From NCBI RefSeq assembly GCF_000219625.1, contig NC_018216.1, positions 1,922,001 to 1,986,000 of the forward strand: 64,000 bases of DNA, written 5' to 3'. A model generated the notes under the pieces. That model worked only from the letters and a program-made list of their open reading frames with translations, did not search any database and was not told where the DNA came from. Source of the stretch: Zymoseptoria tritici IPO323. Its lineage: Eukaryota; Ascomycota; Dothideomycetes; Mycosphaerellales; Mycosphaerellaceae. Positions 1 through 12,413 of the stretch are shown in pieces (the first letter of the stretch is position 1; the number at the start of each line of letters is the position of its first letter). A program made the position numbers and the translations under genes.

Positions 1-106
1 TTGCGCCGGGTGGTTGCGTTGAAGTTCCTGCGGCTGTTGAAGCGATGGATGATGGAGAGTCCTGGAGGAGACCATGCTTCTCCGGAGGTGTAGGTGGTGG
101 CGGCAT
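1..106 (-). CDS. Probable N-terminus of a gene cut by the left edge
   Basis: Reading leftwards, an ATG at 106-104 opens a frame that stays open to base 1 (about 35 residues). It begins with a proline-rich run (MPPPPTPPEK) followed by a Ser/Thr/Ala-rich stretch, and many codons end in C, A or G as in real genes nearby. The AACC before the ATG is an acceptable fungal start context. Nothing in the fragment identifies a family; it looks like a disordered N-terminus. It could also be chance, because it is short. Confidence 0.4.
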   Translation of the reverse strand, partial: MPPPPTPPEKHGLLQDSPSSIASTAAGTSTQPPGA

Positions 107-1076
107 GGTTTGCTGTTCCCTCGCACAGATGACAAAATGTTCGAGATATGCTTCTATCCGTCGTGAAGGCACGCCATGTGCAATCTGTCACAGGATTGTG
201 CGACTCGATGAAACACTTTTTCAGGGCAGGAGGCGTAGAGATGTAGGAAATGATGCTCTGATCAGGAAGACAAGGCTGAACGCGGGACAACAAGGCTGAA
301 CCAGCGAGCTGCCAAAAAGTGCGTCCAATAGCGACGGCAGTACTTACATACATGCAGAGGCCATGCATTGGTCTGCATCCTGTTGGGACCGTTCTCCTTG
401 GAGGTGTTGCGCTCTATTACCATCTCACTGTAGCAAGACTGCAAGTCCAGACCGGAGGACCTCGGACTTCGCTTGTTAGGCGATGCGTCAGTGCCATGTT
501 GTCCAGCAGAGACTTTCCCTTGTTAGCAGGCGTGTCGTCGCGCGGCTGACGCGAGGAGATGAGGTTCGATGAGACATGGTCTCGAGCGGTCGTCGCAATG
601 TCGTCGGAACCGGACCGCCACGGTCATCACGGCCAGCGCCATGGTGCGGGAAGCTGCATGGCCCTTTCAAGCTGACCCGATATCGCGTGCAGGATGTACA
701 GGTCGAGGTCGGTGGTGCTGACAGAAATAGACGTGATGAGGGGTCTTGGTCTCGGCACGCAGCGAAAGCTCCGACCATCCGATACCAACACTGTGGCTAC
801 ACTTCTTCACTCCAACAAGTCCACCTCCAGACTCGGCGGCACAGCCTGGTCGAAGTGGTTGACATCTTTATAGAGGTGATCAGCAGTCCGCGTCTCACTA
901 GACGGAGAAACACGTCATATGTGTGTCTTCGAGGCGAGACAGAACTACACTACCAGTGGACAGACATACGTGTACTGATCGAGAGGAACTGATTGCACGG
1001 TCTATCTGGGTATCGTGTGTATGCTGTCATCCCAACTCCAAATAGCATCCGGAACCTGGATGAGTCTTACTCGATC
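107..1076. other. Intergenic, no supported gene
   Basis: About 970 bases between the left-edge gene start and the stop of the DUC1 gene. Open frames here (for example 576-992 on +) are short, lack family features and overlap frames of similar length on the other strand. It probably holds the 5' region of the left-edge gene and the 3' end of the DUC1 gene. Confidence 0.5.
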
Positions 1077-2366
1077 TCAGTCAATCTCATCCAGGAAAAG
1101 CCCGCTCCGCTTCTGGCTAGTCGACGTCTGTTGCAGAAGCCGATCAATCTCGTCGACATCTGGGTCGGACGTACTGCTCCCGGCACTTGCAACAGCAGCT
1201 GCGGCGTTGTGGTCGCCGGGATGTAATTGCATCGTTGGCGGAGCAGTATGTCTCGTTGACTCGTCGTTGGTGTCGTTGGTTGGCACGGCCTGTGGCTCTC
1301 CGGAAGTGGATGGGGAGGCTGCAACACCATTCGATGCGCCGTCGGTAGCCCCATCTGAGGCTTGATCTTGAAAGCCAATTCCAGAGTCTCTTTCAGAGCT
1401 TGCCTGCTCTTTCTGGTCTGCCGTCAGGGCCTTTTGCAGCTCTTCACCCCAGAGCAATTTGAAATTGACGTTGAAGTACATGTCGCCGGTCTCTCGGTTC
1501 TTGAACACGTATCGAAGACAATGCGTCTTGTCTCCGACGTATTTGATCACTTTCAAAGTAAAACCTGGCAGTTTCAAACTAAAATTACCAAAGTCCAAGT
1601 AAGGGTTGTAGAAGTCTCCTTGATAGCATCGACCTTTTTCGAAAAAAAAAGGTTGGCGATGCTTTGCGTCCAGGAAGTACTTTCGTCGCTTTTCGTTGTT
1701 TTCCGGGAGGCCTAGTCGCTCTCTGAGATCTTTACCGGTTCCATCTGCTCCCTCAGTCATCACGCCGGGTGCGGGAAAGTCTTCGCCTTCGTTGACCTTT
1801 TCTCCGATGCGGAGAGCAAACCAACAGCTGAGACTAGGCCCATAGAGCCAAGGCTGATCAGCATAGGCGTCGCAACTGAGGCCTGGATCGATGAACTCCT
1901 TGACAATTTTAAAGGCGGTATTGAAACCAGGTGGAATCTTGTCTCTGTGTCGACGTTAGCAATGCAGACTCGTCGCTTAATGATTTCTTGCGTACTTAAT
2001 GCTATGGTCGAAGTCGTTGCCCCAGACAGTATCTACACTGGGAATATCCTGCTTCGGAACGAAGCTGAAACCAAGCGAGTATTGGTCTTTTGCATGCATA
2101 GGGTCGTCGAAGTAGTCCTTCGATGTTGATGGGCTTGTGTTTGGCAAACCACGGAAGCCTTTCACGCGGACATTGATCTTCGCTGTCAAGAACTCGTTCT
2201 CGATTGTCGTTGGAATCTCGGAATTGACCTTGACGGTCTTGTGCGTCTTCTCATCATAGGACGGACCGGCTGTGACTAGAAGTCTGTACTTGTCTCGTTC
2301 TTCCTGCAGGTCAGCGTCGTTGGCAGCTGATCCTCCCGTCAATTTGGCTTTAATGGCAGACGCCAT
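1077..2366 (-). CDS. DUC1 (DUF1769) domain protein
   Basis: Two exons, 2366-1996 and 1944-1077, joined over a 51-nt intron (donor GTACGC, branch GCTAAC, acceptor ACACAG). The junction restores the frame (SIK|DKIPPGFN) and gives 412 residues. The N-terminal two thirds match the fungal family now called 'domain of unknown function at the cortex 1': residues 25-80 (a LLVTAGPSYD start, then a run of TAKINVRVKGFRG type), the tryptophan-rich middle (DQPWLYGPSLSCW), and the later YLDFGNFSLKLPGF and YVFKNRETGD blocks. The fission-yeast member localises to the cell cortex; molecular function is unknown. The last about 110 residues are Ser/Thr/Asp-rich and probably disordered. Family call is confident, role is not. 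Confidence 0.88.
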
Positions 2367-4623
2367 GTTGTTCGAGGCAGTGCTTTGTGGAGAAGAACTC
2401 AGGACGCCGACATAGCATCAAACAAAAGCCCATACAATCCGTTACCTTCCACTCATGTAATCAAGGTCGATGATGCCGTGAGAGGTTGAATCTGCACCAT
2501 GCCCTGTACAAGGTCGCTCGGCGGTGACGTAATCATGGTGGCTTGAGGTGGAATGGTGCCGATTACCCCCACGCTGACCACGCTGCCACGGCATGGAACA
2601 AAAGTGCACGCCGCAACCTGATGTTGACTGCGCGAATGTGTGTTGGCAAGTGCCTATTGTTCCAAAGGTGAGCTGATCGCAGGTCAAAGAACGGGAGGCT
2701 TTGTGAAGATCGACAATGCTGAGTTGACGAGAAGCGAATACCAACCTTTGAGGGAGCTGCGAGAGGTATCCCTGTTGTTGATGGCTCAAAGCAAGAGCCT
2801 TAGGGAAAGTGACGGTAGTCGAGCAAAATGAGAGGTCTCTTTGCTCTGATTTCGGGGTTAAGAGTCTCGCATGGGGTGCACGACTATACAGCGCGCTTCA
2901 GACGGTCGTCCATTCAGCGAGACCCGCTCTACTGCAAGCATTCATCGTCCAGTTGCGTTTGGCGGATCTTGGAGCAGTAAGAAAGGAGAGCTCTGATGTT
3001 GATTCGCCACCAACATTCAAAATGATACTCGACCATGATCGAGATGAAAGGAGCGACTGTCACAATGAGGGATAACAAGCAATGCCCGTCAACAGCAACA
3101 ATCATATCCAGCAGGGAGCTGTGTGCTGGGGTGCAGGGTCAGCAAGGTTCTCGAGCGGCGGTGATGCTTTTCCGTATGCTGGACTCCTGGGCAGACGGGA
3201 AGATACTTTCGCGCCGTCATATTCGTGTCGCTCCGTGTCGAACGCTACAGCGAACCGAGTCAGAAGTGTACAGGGAGCACCATGAGGCTGAACTTTGGAC
3301 CCGAGTCCAAGTTTATTACCCCCACTTGTGCGCGAGTGACTCGGGTTGAGACATGTCGTCGGCATATCGATCCTATATCCCAAGTACTTCGGCATAGTCC
3401 ACCTATTCACTGTCACTTACTAATTGGTTCCGCGACAGGAACCAGGGATGTGCTTGTCGGAGGCTGAACGCGGTATGTCAGCAGTGACTGCAGACGACTG
3501 ACTCTGCTCCGCTGGTCGACGAATCGCTCGGAAGACTACACAATTCTCGAGCATGGATCCACGAACAGGCATTTCCCAGCAGCCCAGCGGAGCCGCTTCC
3601 AGTAGTGGCGGTCCCAGGAGTCCGGTACGCCTCGTCTAGAGAAACGCATGTGCTGGCAAGAAGTCGGATTCCCTGGACTAAGCTTGGTTGAGGAGATCGG
3701 AGTCGGACCAGTCCAAGGGCCGCATTGGCTCGCTATTCGAGCCTTGTCTCCTGGAAAAAACACCGCTTGTGATGGAGAACCGTTGCGACCTCATCTTGGG
3801 TCATGCGGCTCCGCCCTGGCAGGTGTCAAACTCCACGCAGCGGAGGCAAATCCGTACGCAAACTGGCAGCAGACTTCCATGGAGAGCTTCACGGAGCTCG
3901 ACGCGGGCGCGAAACATGTTCCTGCTTGTGACAAGAACGGAGCGATCCTTTGAATCGAGTCAAGAAGCGGGCGTTTGAGCCAACTGGCCTGCCGTTCCGC
4001 TGTTATCCAGCTGATAGACTTCTCGTCTCGATTTCAGGAAGATGAGGCTGAGATAGTTCATGGTGGTGCCTTGAATGGACGCGTGGGAGGCCGACGGCGT
4101 GCAAATATGACTCGTTGGTCATTTTGCTGGTTTCCTTCGAAAAAGCGAGCGGAAGTCCTCTCGGCGACCTAAGCCCGATGTTTGACCGCATGACTAAGCG
4201 ATGCAGAGGGGCTCCAGCTCGTTTGTCAGAAACGTGTCGGACTTTGTGCTTTAAACTTTTGTGCCTCACCATAGCCGTCTGTTTTCACACGTTCTCAAAG
4301 ACGGGAAGTTCAAAGCTGGCTGGACACGTCGCTGCCCTGAAGCGCTTCATCATGCAGTTTCCGTCTCATGATGAGCAGGTCAGGAGAGCTGATCTACGGC
4401 AGGCGAGACGAAGGAAAGCCACATACCTTCAGGCGCGATCTGGCTCTTCGGCTTCGCGGGTAACCCGTCTTGGAGGAGGCAAGTACTATGTCCGTCGTCG
4501 TCTGTCCAGCAGGATGGACTTTGACAGTTCGAAAGCATTCCTTTCATCGTCATATCTCAAGCATCTCACATTGCGTGTATTCCCTTCTAAAGCATCAAGC
4601 CATACTCGGGAGAACACAACAGC
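2367..4623. other. Intergenic, no supported gene
   Basis: About 2.3 kb between the divergently transcribed DUC1 and phosphodiesterase genes. Several 60-170 codon open frames occur on both strands, but none shows a family motif, and several depend on non-ATG starts. It must contain both promoters. I could not rule out a small multi-exon gene. Confidence 0.45.
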
Positions 4624-5899
4624 ATGATGCTCAAAGGCCTCCTCGGACTCGCCACTCTACCATTGGTCTCGGCGCAGAATTCAACAGCATGCAATAACAG
4701 TCCAGCACTTTGTTCACGGAGATACGATGAGGTCACCTACCTAGGAGCTCACGACTCACCTTTCCTACGCGATGAGTCGACAAGTTATTCGGTCTCCGGC
4801 AATCAATACTACAACAGCACGGTTCAACTATCCGCCGGGGTGAGACTTCTTACAGCACAGATTCATTACCCGCCCGATTCGACAGAGCTCCATGTGTGCC
4901 ACACGTTGTGCCAATTGTTGGATGCAGGTACCCTGAGCGGGTGGCTGGGCGAGATTAAGGCCTGGATGGATGAGAATCTCAACGAGGTCGTTACCATACT
5001 GGTCGTGAACAGCGTGGGCGCTAATGCGAGTGAATTGGCCTCTGCTTACGCAGTATCCGGACTTGCAAGCTATGCGTACACACCAGCTTCCACGATCGCG
5101 GCGAATGAAGAGTGGCCGACACTTCAAAAGCTCATAGATGATGGGACACGGGCTGTCAGCTTCGTCGCTTCGTTGGACGACAACACCGCAGCGCCATATC
5201 TTCTGTGGGTCTTTCCTTGGTGACGAGTGGAATGCGACACAAAGACTGACTCTTCACAGGGATGAATTTACCTACATGTAAGCATGCAAGTGCTGAATGC
5301 AATCGAAGGCAAAGCTTACAAAGACCAGATTCGAGAATGCCTACGATGTCGTTGGCGCGAGCGACTTCTCCTGCCAGCCTGATCGACCAAGCAGTCTCGT
5401 TGGCGAAGCGTCTTTGGCAATTTCCCGGAACTATCTGAGCCTGATGAATCATTTCAAGGGCAAAGAGGTAGCACTTGGCATTTCAATCCCGGACGAAGAT
5501 GCCGTCAATGTCACGAATTCGCCGAGCGGTGGAGCGGGCAATCTAGGCGATCACGCGAGGATGTGCTCGTCGACTTACGGCAGAGCGCCGAACTTCGTCC
5601 TCGTCGATTTCTTCAACGTCGGGCCAGCGGTCCGAGTAGCAGACGCCCTAAACGGAATCTCGCCCGTGGGACGTCTTGCCGTTTCGATGAAGACTCGACC
5701 TCCTCCTTTGACGGAATCTGGTGAGAGGAGCGAGACTGCAGCTGGCCCTGGGACCCAGAGTGCTGCTGGTGGTCGGAATGAGAGCGCCGGTAGTGCTGAG
5801 GTCGCCGGTGGTGTGAATGATGTCGCTGGCACTGCGGCGCAAAGCCCGAAGAGTTGCCTTGGCGTCGTTCTGGTCGTAATATGTCTGATATCACTGTGA
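4624..5899 (+). CDS. Secreted PLC-like phosphodiesterase, likely GPI-anchored
   Basis: Three exons: 4624-5204, 5260-5277 (only 18 nt) and 5329-5899, giving 389 residues. Joining them produces LLDEFTYIFENAYDVV, typical of fungal members of the phosphatidylinositol-phospholipase C X-domain superfamily. A signal peptide (MMLKGLLGLATLPLVSAQ) is followed by the YLGAHDSPF motif with a candidate catalytic histidine, HYPPDSTELHVCHTLC, and the long conserved NYLSLMNHF / VLVDFFNVG blocks of the TIM barrel. The C-terminus is Gly/Ser/Ala-rich and ends in a hydrophobic tail (LGVVLVVICLISL), as in GPI-anchored proteins. Substrate is not predictable; most fungal relatives lack the C2 and Ca-binding parts of true PI-PLC. 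Donor of intron 1 is GTGGGT, less common than GTAAGT. Confidence 0.85.
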
Positions 5900-8800
5900 T
5901 ACAGGACAACGGTCCGCCTGGAAGATAGATGATGTTATATTGTCAACGAGAATCCCAGTCACCTCAGCACGCAGGAGTGGAGTCTTGCCAACTTTGATCA
6001 GGGATCATCTTCCAGCCGGTTAGTTCAGGGCGAGTCTAGATCTCATGGAAACTGTGCACAAGCATCGTACCGTTGCATCGCTGTTGACTGGCGCGGAATT
6101 TTGTTGGACCCAGAAGAGGAGATGGGTGTCGCGTGTATCTCCTTGCGACTCTGAAACGGGATAGCGACAAAGACGAATGGGCGCATCGTATGACAGTGTG
6201 AGTGCACGAGTGAATGGGAGGACGATAAAGGTGCACAAGGCCTTGCTGAAACGAGGGCAGTGCCGCCGCAATGGTAGCGAGCGAAAGGACCAGTCGGAAC
6301 CAAGAAAATTGCTGGTATGCGCAGGATACCTGGTTCTCGGGCCGTCTTGATCTGGCGACAATCTAGAGGTGTGGAGTAGGTTGTCCCGGACCAAGATGAG
6401 GACTGTGTGGTGCAATGCGAACCATGTTACTGCTTGAGCGAGAGCATGCGGCCCATCGCTGAATAGATTAATCATTATCGCGATGCATGGGTCCCGCGCG
6501 AAAGTGGAGGCGTTCGAGCTGCACTCATCAGCAGCTCGCGTACCAATCATTCTCTGCCTTCGCCCTTCTCCACCACAATGGTACCATGAGATGTAGCGCT
6601 GGAGAATGCCGCATCACTGTATTTCATCGCACATGACGCTGAGCACATCGACGAGCAAAGCACATGGTGCCTTTTCAGCCACGTTCGCACTGCATGGTGG
6701 GAGCAGCGATGGTGTTCTCGCTCCCGGCACAGAGGAAAGCTAGGAGTGCAGCTTCGCTCGCAGATGCTCGGTCCAGATCTCGTTGGCCGCAAAGGTGGTG
6801 GAATGCACCCAGGACCATGTCTTCGAGGCACGCTTGAGAGAACCGGGCGGTCGGACGAGGTGTGTCATCAGCTGTCAAGATGGTGAGCTGTCAACGAGAA
6901 ATGGTGGTGTTCGGGCGCAAGGATGAGGCGGCCATGATATTCCACGTTGCGAATGCGGCGGCCACGGCGGCGGAGACTCAGGGAATGCAGGATGCGCAGA
7001 GCGTGGCTTGGCCGCGATTGTATTGCCTCCGTAGAGCTAACGGAGCGACATCGTGAGATCCTGGCGCCATCATGGGATCACATCGCCAAGCAATGATCCA
7101 TGCGATCCCACCGTTCCAATGCCCGCTCGCCCACACACACCTTTCTCCATGTTACACCGCGCACCCGATCGTGGCATCTATGCATCCACCGCCGCCTCAT
7201 CACGCCGCGCGGAACTGTCAGACACGTATCGTGTCCTGTCAACAGGATCAGTGCCGAACGTGGAATGAGCAAGACAATGCGCCAATATTGCGATCCAGCC
7301 ATCTGCTTTGCGCCTTACTCTGAGGCAATTACGATTGTGTCGTCGCCATAGACAGGAGAGCGCGAGCAGTACACCGACATGGTTGCCACGGCGGCCTGCA
7401 TCGAGGATCCCTGGGACGTCGTGCTGCTCCCTGGCCAGATGTCAAACTTCACACAATCCCGAAGAGGTCGACACTGCGCCCGTCGCGTGTGTTCCAGTGC
7501 GGCCGCCTGGGACGAGACGACCGGAGCCGGATCTGTCCCGTGGTATATCGTGGTGGAGTGACTGGCTACTGTATGTGTGCTGCAAGGGAGGGAGTGGATG
7601 TGCGGTGAGTGAGGGGCGGAAGCAATCCTCTCGTCATTGTGCCGAGCGACCGGGTCCACGTCGGAACATGCAACGCCAGCCGATCATCTCACCGGACACG
7701 ACCTCATCAATCTGCGACGCAATCCGATCCGATGCTAGATTGCGTGTTATTGCCGACGAAAAGCATCGTCCATTGGCCTGAATCGACACTTGTCAACAAT
7801 CGGCGGTGGTCCTTCACCGCTGCCGAGATGATCATCTGCTCGGTGGCATTCGCGTTGCCGTGAAACCTCTGGCGCAAGTTTACGAGTCAGGACCGGCAAA
7901 GCAAAAGGGTTCTGCCTACAGGGCAACGCAAAGGGGATCCCGAGCACAGTAGAAGACTGCTGCTTGCTGCATCTATTGGTGGCGGTCGAGCCTCTACGTA
8001 CGTCGTACGCTAGAGCAGATCTTGAGCCTTTAATAAAGCATATGCAGATATTACCCACTGGATTAAGGTTACAGTTCGAGATGCACTCTACCGGTTCGTC
8101 AGCTAGACGGGAAGCAATCCACGTATCTGGGATCGGGGCTGGCGATGTTTTGGCTAAGGATATCGCGCTTAATAGAGAACACCGCAATGGCGTGAGGAAT
8201 GTGTGAGGCACTGTTGTTATCACGACTGCATTGCCCTCAATTGGCTAGAGCATTCAACGCAGAATCAGCACGGTAGGAAATAGCCGTGGCGGATACAGAA
8301 AGAACGGGTGAGACCGATCGAAGAAGGTCGGGCAAGGATCAAGTGCTGGGAACGTGAACCCGAGCGCGCGCTGTGGAGCGTGAGCGTGTGTCAAATGCTC
8401 CCTTGGCTTGGACCTGGCAGCGTGGTGTATGACGCGGGTACGGCGCCATGAATGCGGGCCGTTGGGAGCTGGGATGGCTGAAGAGGACCTGGGCCATTCC
8501 GGCATTCAGGGACGCACGGGATCGCACCTGCCCTGAGAACTGGACTCGACATGAAGCACCTCTCCGAACGGAGGAAACAAGGCAACATAGGGTGCGAGCT
8601 CTGAAGTTGACACACCGGAGAAAGGCACGGTCGACGTGGTACTGAATCTCGAGTCCCACTCTCGGACCCATCACAGTTCAAGGACAGTGCCGAGCGCGAG
8701 GCTAGAGGGTACTGTATCGCTACTGGCACATTTTACCCTTTCCTTTCCCCATTCCCCAACCCACCATCCCGGACCTTGCACACCCTTGCCTAGTCTGCAT

Positions 8801-9266
8801 CATTTGCGCGCGATGTTTCGACGCTGCATGAGTGCTACGAGCAGGGCCCACCAAAGACATCCCGATCACTTGCAGGATCCGCCCTGCCATGTCCATGCAG
8901 GCTCCGACCCCAGCAGCTCGGGTCATGGTTTGCGTTCAATGCCCTGGCCTTCACTCTCACTTTCAATAGACAACCCGGCCCGTTGTCCTGTGTACTCTCA
9001 GTCCCAGCTTGCACGAGGATCACCTAGTACCTCTCCAACGCACCATCCTTGTGACCTAGCCCCCATCGACCTCTGTCTTCTTCATTCATAAGTCGAGTGG
9101 CGTCCTGGCGATCGTTCATATCTGCCCACCCCCGCTCCATTGGACCCAGCCTATCGACATCGATTGATCTCTTGTGCTCTGCCATTACACCGGTTGACTG
9201 GCCTTTGGATATCCATTTGCAGCCGGTCTACTATCCAGATACTCAGTCTTTCGCTCAGTTGCCATC
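5900..9266. other. Long gene-free stretch upstream of the homeodomain gene
   Basis: About 3.4 kb, the longest stretch here without a convincing gene. Open frames are short and overlap on both strands. From about 8,740 to 9,260 the + strand becomes rich in C and T (repeated CCTT/CACC/CTC tracts), as in long fungal 5' leaders, so part may be the transcribed leader of the homeodomain gene. Nothing else could be identified. Confidence 0.5.
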
Positions 9267-10732
9267 ATGGAGAGCTTAACGTTGAACGAGGGACACTCCT
9301 TCCGGCGATACCAGGATCGACCCCAATCGAAGGACCAGCGCCATCGCCCTTCTCGTCTGCCAACTCCCGACACTTCTCGAAGCAGCAACGACAGTCAGAG
9401 CCCACCCGAGAGTGGCTCACTTGACTTTCCAACTGTCACGAAGTTTGGACTCGCAGGATTGCCTGACGGCGTTGGTCAACAAAGGCGAGACAGTCGGTAT
9501 TCTGCCGGCCAATATTCACCACCTTACCGACCAGACGACATGCAAAGACCTTCTTTGCCTCCAATCAAGACGGTAAGTCAGTGAAACAGGGTGTTCCAGA
9601 GCCTCTGCTGAATTGTCACAGGTCCTCGGCGACAACATAGCAAGTCCACCGACGACGCCTAGCCCACATGGAACGCCCATGCAACCGTCTCCGCATGAGC
9701 CATTGTACACCGCACTGGCTTACAAGCCTTCGTCTCTCTACCCGAACAAGAAGCAACGGACAGAGCCCTTTCCAAGTCTGGGACCACAATATGCAACCGC
9801 GAACAGGTCCGGCTCTCACTTCGCACCGTCCGCGACGCTCGAGCCACAACCTACCGGATCGTCCATGGGGCCGAACATGCAATTCCCACCTATCTCGCAA
9901 ATTAACACTGTCGACTCGCGTCGAGCATCCTCCTCGCACAACAGTCCGCCTTGGTCATCACACTATCCCCCTAGCAAGGTCGCTGCAGCGAGTCATTATC
10001 AGACACCGGCTCCAACACCTACATCGGCTGTGATGGAGCCATTTCCCAGGATGACCACATTGCCCGCTCCCGCCGCACAAGACCCCTTTGCAAGAGAAAT
10101 GCGTGAGAGCTTCTCGTACAATGGCGACCGTTCAGGTCCACGGAGGCCCGCCAGCGCCTATAATACATACACTGCGCGACCGTATGAGCGCGAGCCGCTA
10201 CGTCAATCACCTTACCACCCTCAGGGTGTACGATACTCTCTGCCAGTTCGTGGCTCATTCGCGGACAATCGCGACAGCATCCGTTATGGACGAACAGACG
10301 AGCAACAGCCTCGATCATTCGGCCAGACTACCTACCAGGGGAACGTTCCTTCATACTTCATGCCCAGTCAGTACGAGTACCAGCACGGGAAAGCACGCAA
10401 GCGAAGCAATTTGCCCAAACAATCCACTGAGATCATGAAGACGTGGTTCGATCAGGTCAGTGTCGACATGCAGAGAGACACCCATGCACCACGTACTGAC
10501 TGCTTTCGTAGAACATTGCGAATCCTTACCCTAGCGAGGAGCAGAAAGCTATATTTGCGAACGTGAGTAGGCCGACGATACATCCTACGAGGCACTCACT
10601 AACATCGAGCAGGCTACAGGCATTAATTTGACTCAAGTCAGCAACTGGTTCATCAACCACAGGAGGAGATGTCCAGAGCTCCGCGACAAGCGGGAAAGAG
10701 TTCGCGGAGGAAGCCGCGACTGCGACATGTGA
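9267..10732 (+). CDS. TALE-class homeodomain transcription factor
   Basis: Four exons, 9267-9572, 9622-10455, 10512-10562 and 10613-10732, all joined in phase 0, giving 436 residues. The homeodomain lies at the very C-terminus (about residues 365-430): KARKRSNLPK at its start, then helix 1 (IMKTWFDQN), the NPYPSEEQ three-residue loop extension that defines TALE/KN homeodomains, and recognition helix QVSNWFINHRRRC with the invariant WF.N.R. Residues 1-360 are low-complexity, rich in P, S, Q and Y. The domain is cut by two introns, which is why single frames miss it. Fungal TALE factors act as nuclear regulators (yeast Cup9/Tos8 are relatives); the target genes cannot be told from sequence. Confidence 0.9.
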
Positions 10733-12413
10733 AAACGATTGATCATTGATAACGAGCTCACGAGCATTCGTATCACGAAAAGTTCATGGTTGAAGATTTG
10801 GAGAGGGAATGCTCATGCCCTTACTGAGAAACAGACTCAAAGACAACAGACAGACATAGATACAGATACCACAGCGCCGGCGGCACATTGTCCAATTTAC
10901 CAGCAAGGAATAATTTATCCAGGAATGAATTCAAACGATCGATCGCTTCACCACTGAACGCCTTTCTCACCCTCGTTCTATATGTTGAGAGTGTTGACAC
11001 TTCCAGACGCTGTTCTGTTGCAATCACCGAGCACAATAGTACGGACCCCATCATCACCATCTCACTCAACCAGTCATGACAGAACTATATCAGAGCGCAA
11101 CTATACTTACCGCCCGTCGACGTCAAAGCAGATAAACGTCGTTTCACCGACATTCAAACAACACGCTTGGACTTGCGCGAATAAGACTGGCATAGACTCT
11201 CATATCCACCGACAACACATCTCCGATCACCTCATCAAGCGCAGGATGCGACAGGAGAGTATTGGCATCCCAAATCCGCCACCGACCTCACACATGCGGT
11301 GTGAGTATGCACATGTCGACACGCGAGAGGGCAGAGGGACGAGCCGCGGGGCACCTCATGAAGAACCCGAGTCTCCAGATATGGAATGGACACATGCAGT
11401 GCCGAACCTAAGACAGGTGTGAAGTGTGAACACATCGGGACTGCGGGAGAAGTGGTTGCGTTGCGATGCGGAGCGGTGTGTTCTGCAGCTGCATGGCGCA
11501 GATCCGACATTCGAGATTCGACAGCACGGCTGGCAGGCACACACACAAGTCCTCTTCGATCGTTTCATTCGCAACCCTCTTCATGATGTGATGATGCTGG
11601 AATGATGGATGTCAGAATAGTGTTGTCTCAAAACCTGGTCCATCACAACCAGGGCCCCCAATCTCCACCAAGACCCCTCTCCAGGTTGACTGTGGCGAAG
11701 ATCGGAACGAGTCCGCTTCAGCCGCCCTCGAGGTGTGGCAACTTGAGAGGCGCCACGTCGATCAAAGTCGGTATTATAGCTGGGATGAGCTGTCAAGAAA
11801 GGTGATAGAGGCTGAAAATGCGCAGGGACGTTCCCAGGTGAAGAAGTAGAGGTGTGCTGACTGATGCAAGGCCGAGTCATGAAGCGTGCCGTGTCAATGG
11901 CGTCCCGAGGAGCTGGGTCGGAGTTTTTGTCATGAACCTGTACGAGCTGTCGTCTGAGTCGACAGAATGTTCAGGGGCCGAACTGGCGGTCCCGGTCTTT
12001 TCATTGTTTGAAACAATTTGTTGTTGGCGTTCGTCGTGACGGGGAAAGCGTGTCGTCGACCCTGACTGTCGCGGTGACGTTCGAGCCGCAACATGGCCAA
12101 ACAATTCCAGCTGACTGAGCGAAACTTGTGCGGTGAAGGCTGCACGTAAAAATAGAGAGTCGTACGTTGGGATCAGTTGTTCGAAATCCTACAGAGCCCC
12201 TTTGGCAATGTAGCTTCACGCATTCGCTCGAGTTGCACCGGACGAAGTGGTCCTGGGTAGGTGCGCTTGGGCGGGAGCACGTAGGTACGAGGAATTGATG
12301 AGCATCATCGTGAGGCGTTCATTTGTAGGTCTGAAACAATCTACTGTACTGTATATGATGGAGTGGACATGGCCAAAACTGCTGACTGACTCCTCATGCC
12401 GCAAAAGAATCGA
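10733..12413. other. Intergenic between convergent genes
   Basis: About 1.7 kb between the stop of the homeodomain gene and the stop of the ABC transporter gene. Frames of 60-146 codons exist on both strands but none has coding character beyond length. Both 3' untranslated regions must lie here. Confidence 0.5.

Noticed and set aside
12160..12200. GTTCGAAATCC-like string suggesting a tRNA B box
   Set aside because: No A box or foldable cloverleaf could be placed around it.
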